From Rikenellaceae bacterium (GTDB lineage Bacteria > Bacteroidota > Bacteroidia > Bacteroidales > Rikenellaceae): a DNA stretch of 8,282 nt. This document shows, one piece after another, positions 7,559 through 8,282 of this stretch. A model generated the notes under the pieces. It was not told the origin of the DNA. It saw nothing but the letters and a program-made list of their open reading frames with translations, and did not search any database. Position 1 is the first letter of the stretch, and each line of letters starts with the position of its first letter. The translations under genes were made by a program, and so were the position numbers. The stretch lies in assembly GCA_031286025.1 (NCBI GenBank), contig JAITVB010000163.1, forward strand, positions 1 to 8,282. The letters run 5' to 3'.

Positions 7559-8282
7559 ATGAGGTTGAAATACGACGAACTGGTCATCGAATTCGACCGC
7601 GTACTGAGGAAGAAGGGGGTGGGGGAGGAGACCGCTGCACTGGCGGCCCGCCTCTTCGCGTCGAACAGTCTCGACGGGGTGGCCTCGCACGGGGCAAACC
7701 GTTTCCCGAAAATCGTCGAACTGCTCGAACACGGTTTCATTCAGCCGAATACCGCACCGGAGTCGATCGCCTCGTTCGGCGCCTTTGAACAATGGGACGG
7801 CAACCTGGGCTTGGGTAACGTGACCGCCACCCGGATGATGGACCGGGCGATCGCCTTGGCGCGCGCATACGGTATCGGCTGTGTCGCCGTACGCAACACG
7901 AACCATTGGCTGCGGGGCGGCACCTACGGTTGGCAGGCGGCCGAAGCCGGATGCGTCGGCATCTGTTGGACCAACGCCATCGTCAGTATGGCGGCCTGGG
8001 GCGCCCGTGAGGCACGGTTGGGCAACAACCCGTTGGTGATGGCGGTGCCGCGAAAAGAAGGCCATGTGGTGGTAGACACCGCGATGTCGCAGTTTTCGTA
8101 TGGGCGGATGGAGCAATACCGCCTGCGCGACGAACAGCTTCCTTATGCCGGCGGGTATGATGAACAGGGGCGGTTGACCACCGACCCGGCGACGGTCGAA
8201 CGCACGTGGTGCGCCCTGCCGATCGGCTACTGGAAAGGCTCGGGCCTCTCCATGCTGCTCGACTTGATGGCGGCCGCTCTCT
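7559..8282 (+). CDS. 2,3-diketo-L-gulonate reductase, YiaK/DlgD-like (3' end missing)
   Basis: A member of the malate/L-lactate dehydrogenase (Ldh_2) family of NAD(P)H-dependent reductases. The visible 241 residues resemble E. coli YiaK strongly along their whole length: the start MRLKYDELVIEFDRVL, catalytic His44 in SHGANRFP (43-50), FEQWDGNLGLGN (76-87), NTNHWLRGGTYGWQAAEAG (113-131), GICWTNAI (134-141), NNPLVMAVP (156-164), MSQFSYG (176-182) and PIGYWKGSGLSMLLD (221-235). YiaK reduces 2,3-diketo-L-gulonate to 3-keto-L-gulonate. The ATG at 7559 lies 11 bases after the araB stop and aligns with the YiaK start, so it is probably the next gene of the operon. The frame is open to the window edge; about 90 residues should follow by family length. 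Family is certain; the exact substrate is inferred and could be another 2-oxo or 2,3-dioxo sugar acid. Its presence in an arabinose operon is unusual. Confidence 0.88.
   Translation, partial: MRLKYDELVIEFDRVLRKKGVGEETAALAARLFASNSLDGVASHGANRFPKIVELLEHGFIQPNTAPESIASFGAFEQWDGNLGLGNVTATRMMDRAIALARAYGIGCVAVRNTNHWLRGGTYGWQAAEAGCVGICWTNAIVSMAAWGAREARLGNNPLVMAVPRKEGHVVVDTAMSQFSYGRMEQYRLRDEQLPYAGGYDEQGRLTTDPATVERTWCALPIGYWKGSGLSMLLDLMAAAL

Noticed and set aside
7496..8116. A 206-codon minus-strand open frame across the araB end and the reductase gene
   Set aside because: The plus strand holds a clear YiaK-like reading frame from 7559 to the edge, and the opposite frame has no support.
1..8282. CRISPR arrays, tRNA/rRNA genes, insertion sequences, or a novel defence or biosynthetic system
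   Set aside because: I saw no regularly spaced repeats, no cloverleaf-like or rRNA sequence and no transposase. Every long coding stretch belongs to a recognisable family.

Overview
The window looks like chromosomal DNA from a fairly G+C-rich member of the Bacteroidota. The best guess is a gut Rikenellaceae/Alistipes-like organism. The reasons are promoters of the Bacteroidota type (TTTG, about 20 bases, then TAnnTTTG), almost no Shine-Dalgarno sequences, an exported protein whose likely mature end starts at Gln, and protein sequences typical of the phylum. The genus is an inference from base composition and general resemblance, not from a search.

Layout. Positions 1-729 (minus strand) hold the N-terminal 243 residues of an ABC-F ribosome-associated ATPase of the EttA type; its gene continues off the left edge. 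A divergent promoter region (730-869) separates it from a gene for an exported metallo-beta-lactamase-fold hydrolase (870-1571, plus strand). A 94-base AT-rich gap then leads into a plus-strand L-arabinose catabolic cluster: araA (L-arabinose isomerase, 1666-3165), a sodium:solute symporter (3204-5075), araD (L-ribulose-5-phosphate 4-epimerase, 5213-5914), araB (L-ribulokinase, 5916-7547) and the first 241 codons of a YiaK-type 2,3-diketo-L-gulonate reductase (7559 to the right edge).

How the genes work together. The symporter probably brings L-arabinose (or a related sugar) into the cell. AraA converts it to L-ribulose, AraB phosphorylates that to L-ribulose 5-phosphate, and AraD epimerises this to D-xylulose 5-phosphate for the pentose phosphate pathway. 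The YiaK-like reductase belongs to the L-ascorbate/diketogulonate route, which in enterobacteria also ends at L-ribulose 5-phosphate. AraD could therefore serve both routes. This is the most interesting contextual point in the window.

The cluster is compact (gaps of 38, 1 and 11 bases) except for a 137-base gap between the symporter and araD. That gap holds a 68-base palindromic element resembling dispersed REP/MITE-like intergenic repeats. No arabinose regulator gene, RNA gene, CRISPR array or insertion sequence is visible. I do not see an undescribed multi-gene system: this is mainly a recognisable sugar-catabolism locus with a few details worth checking.
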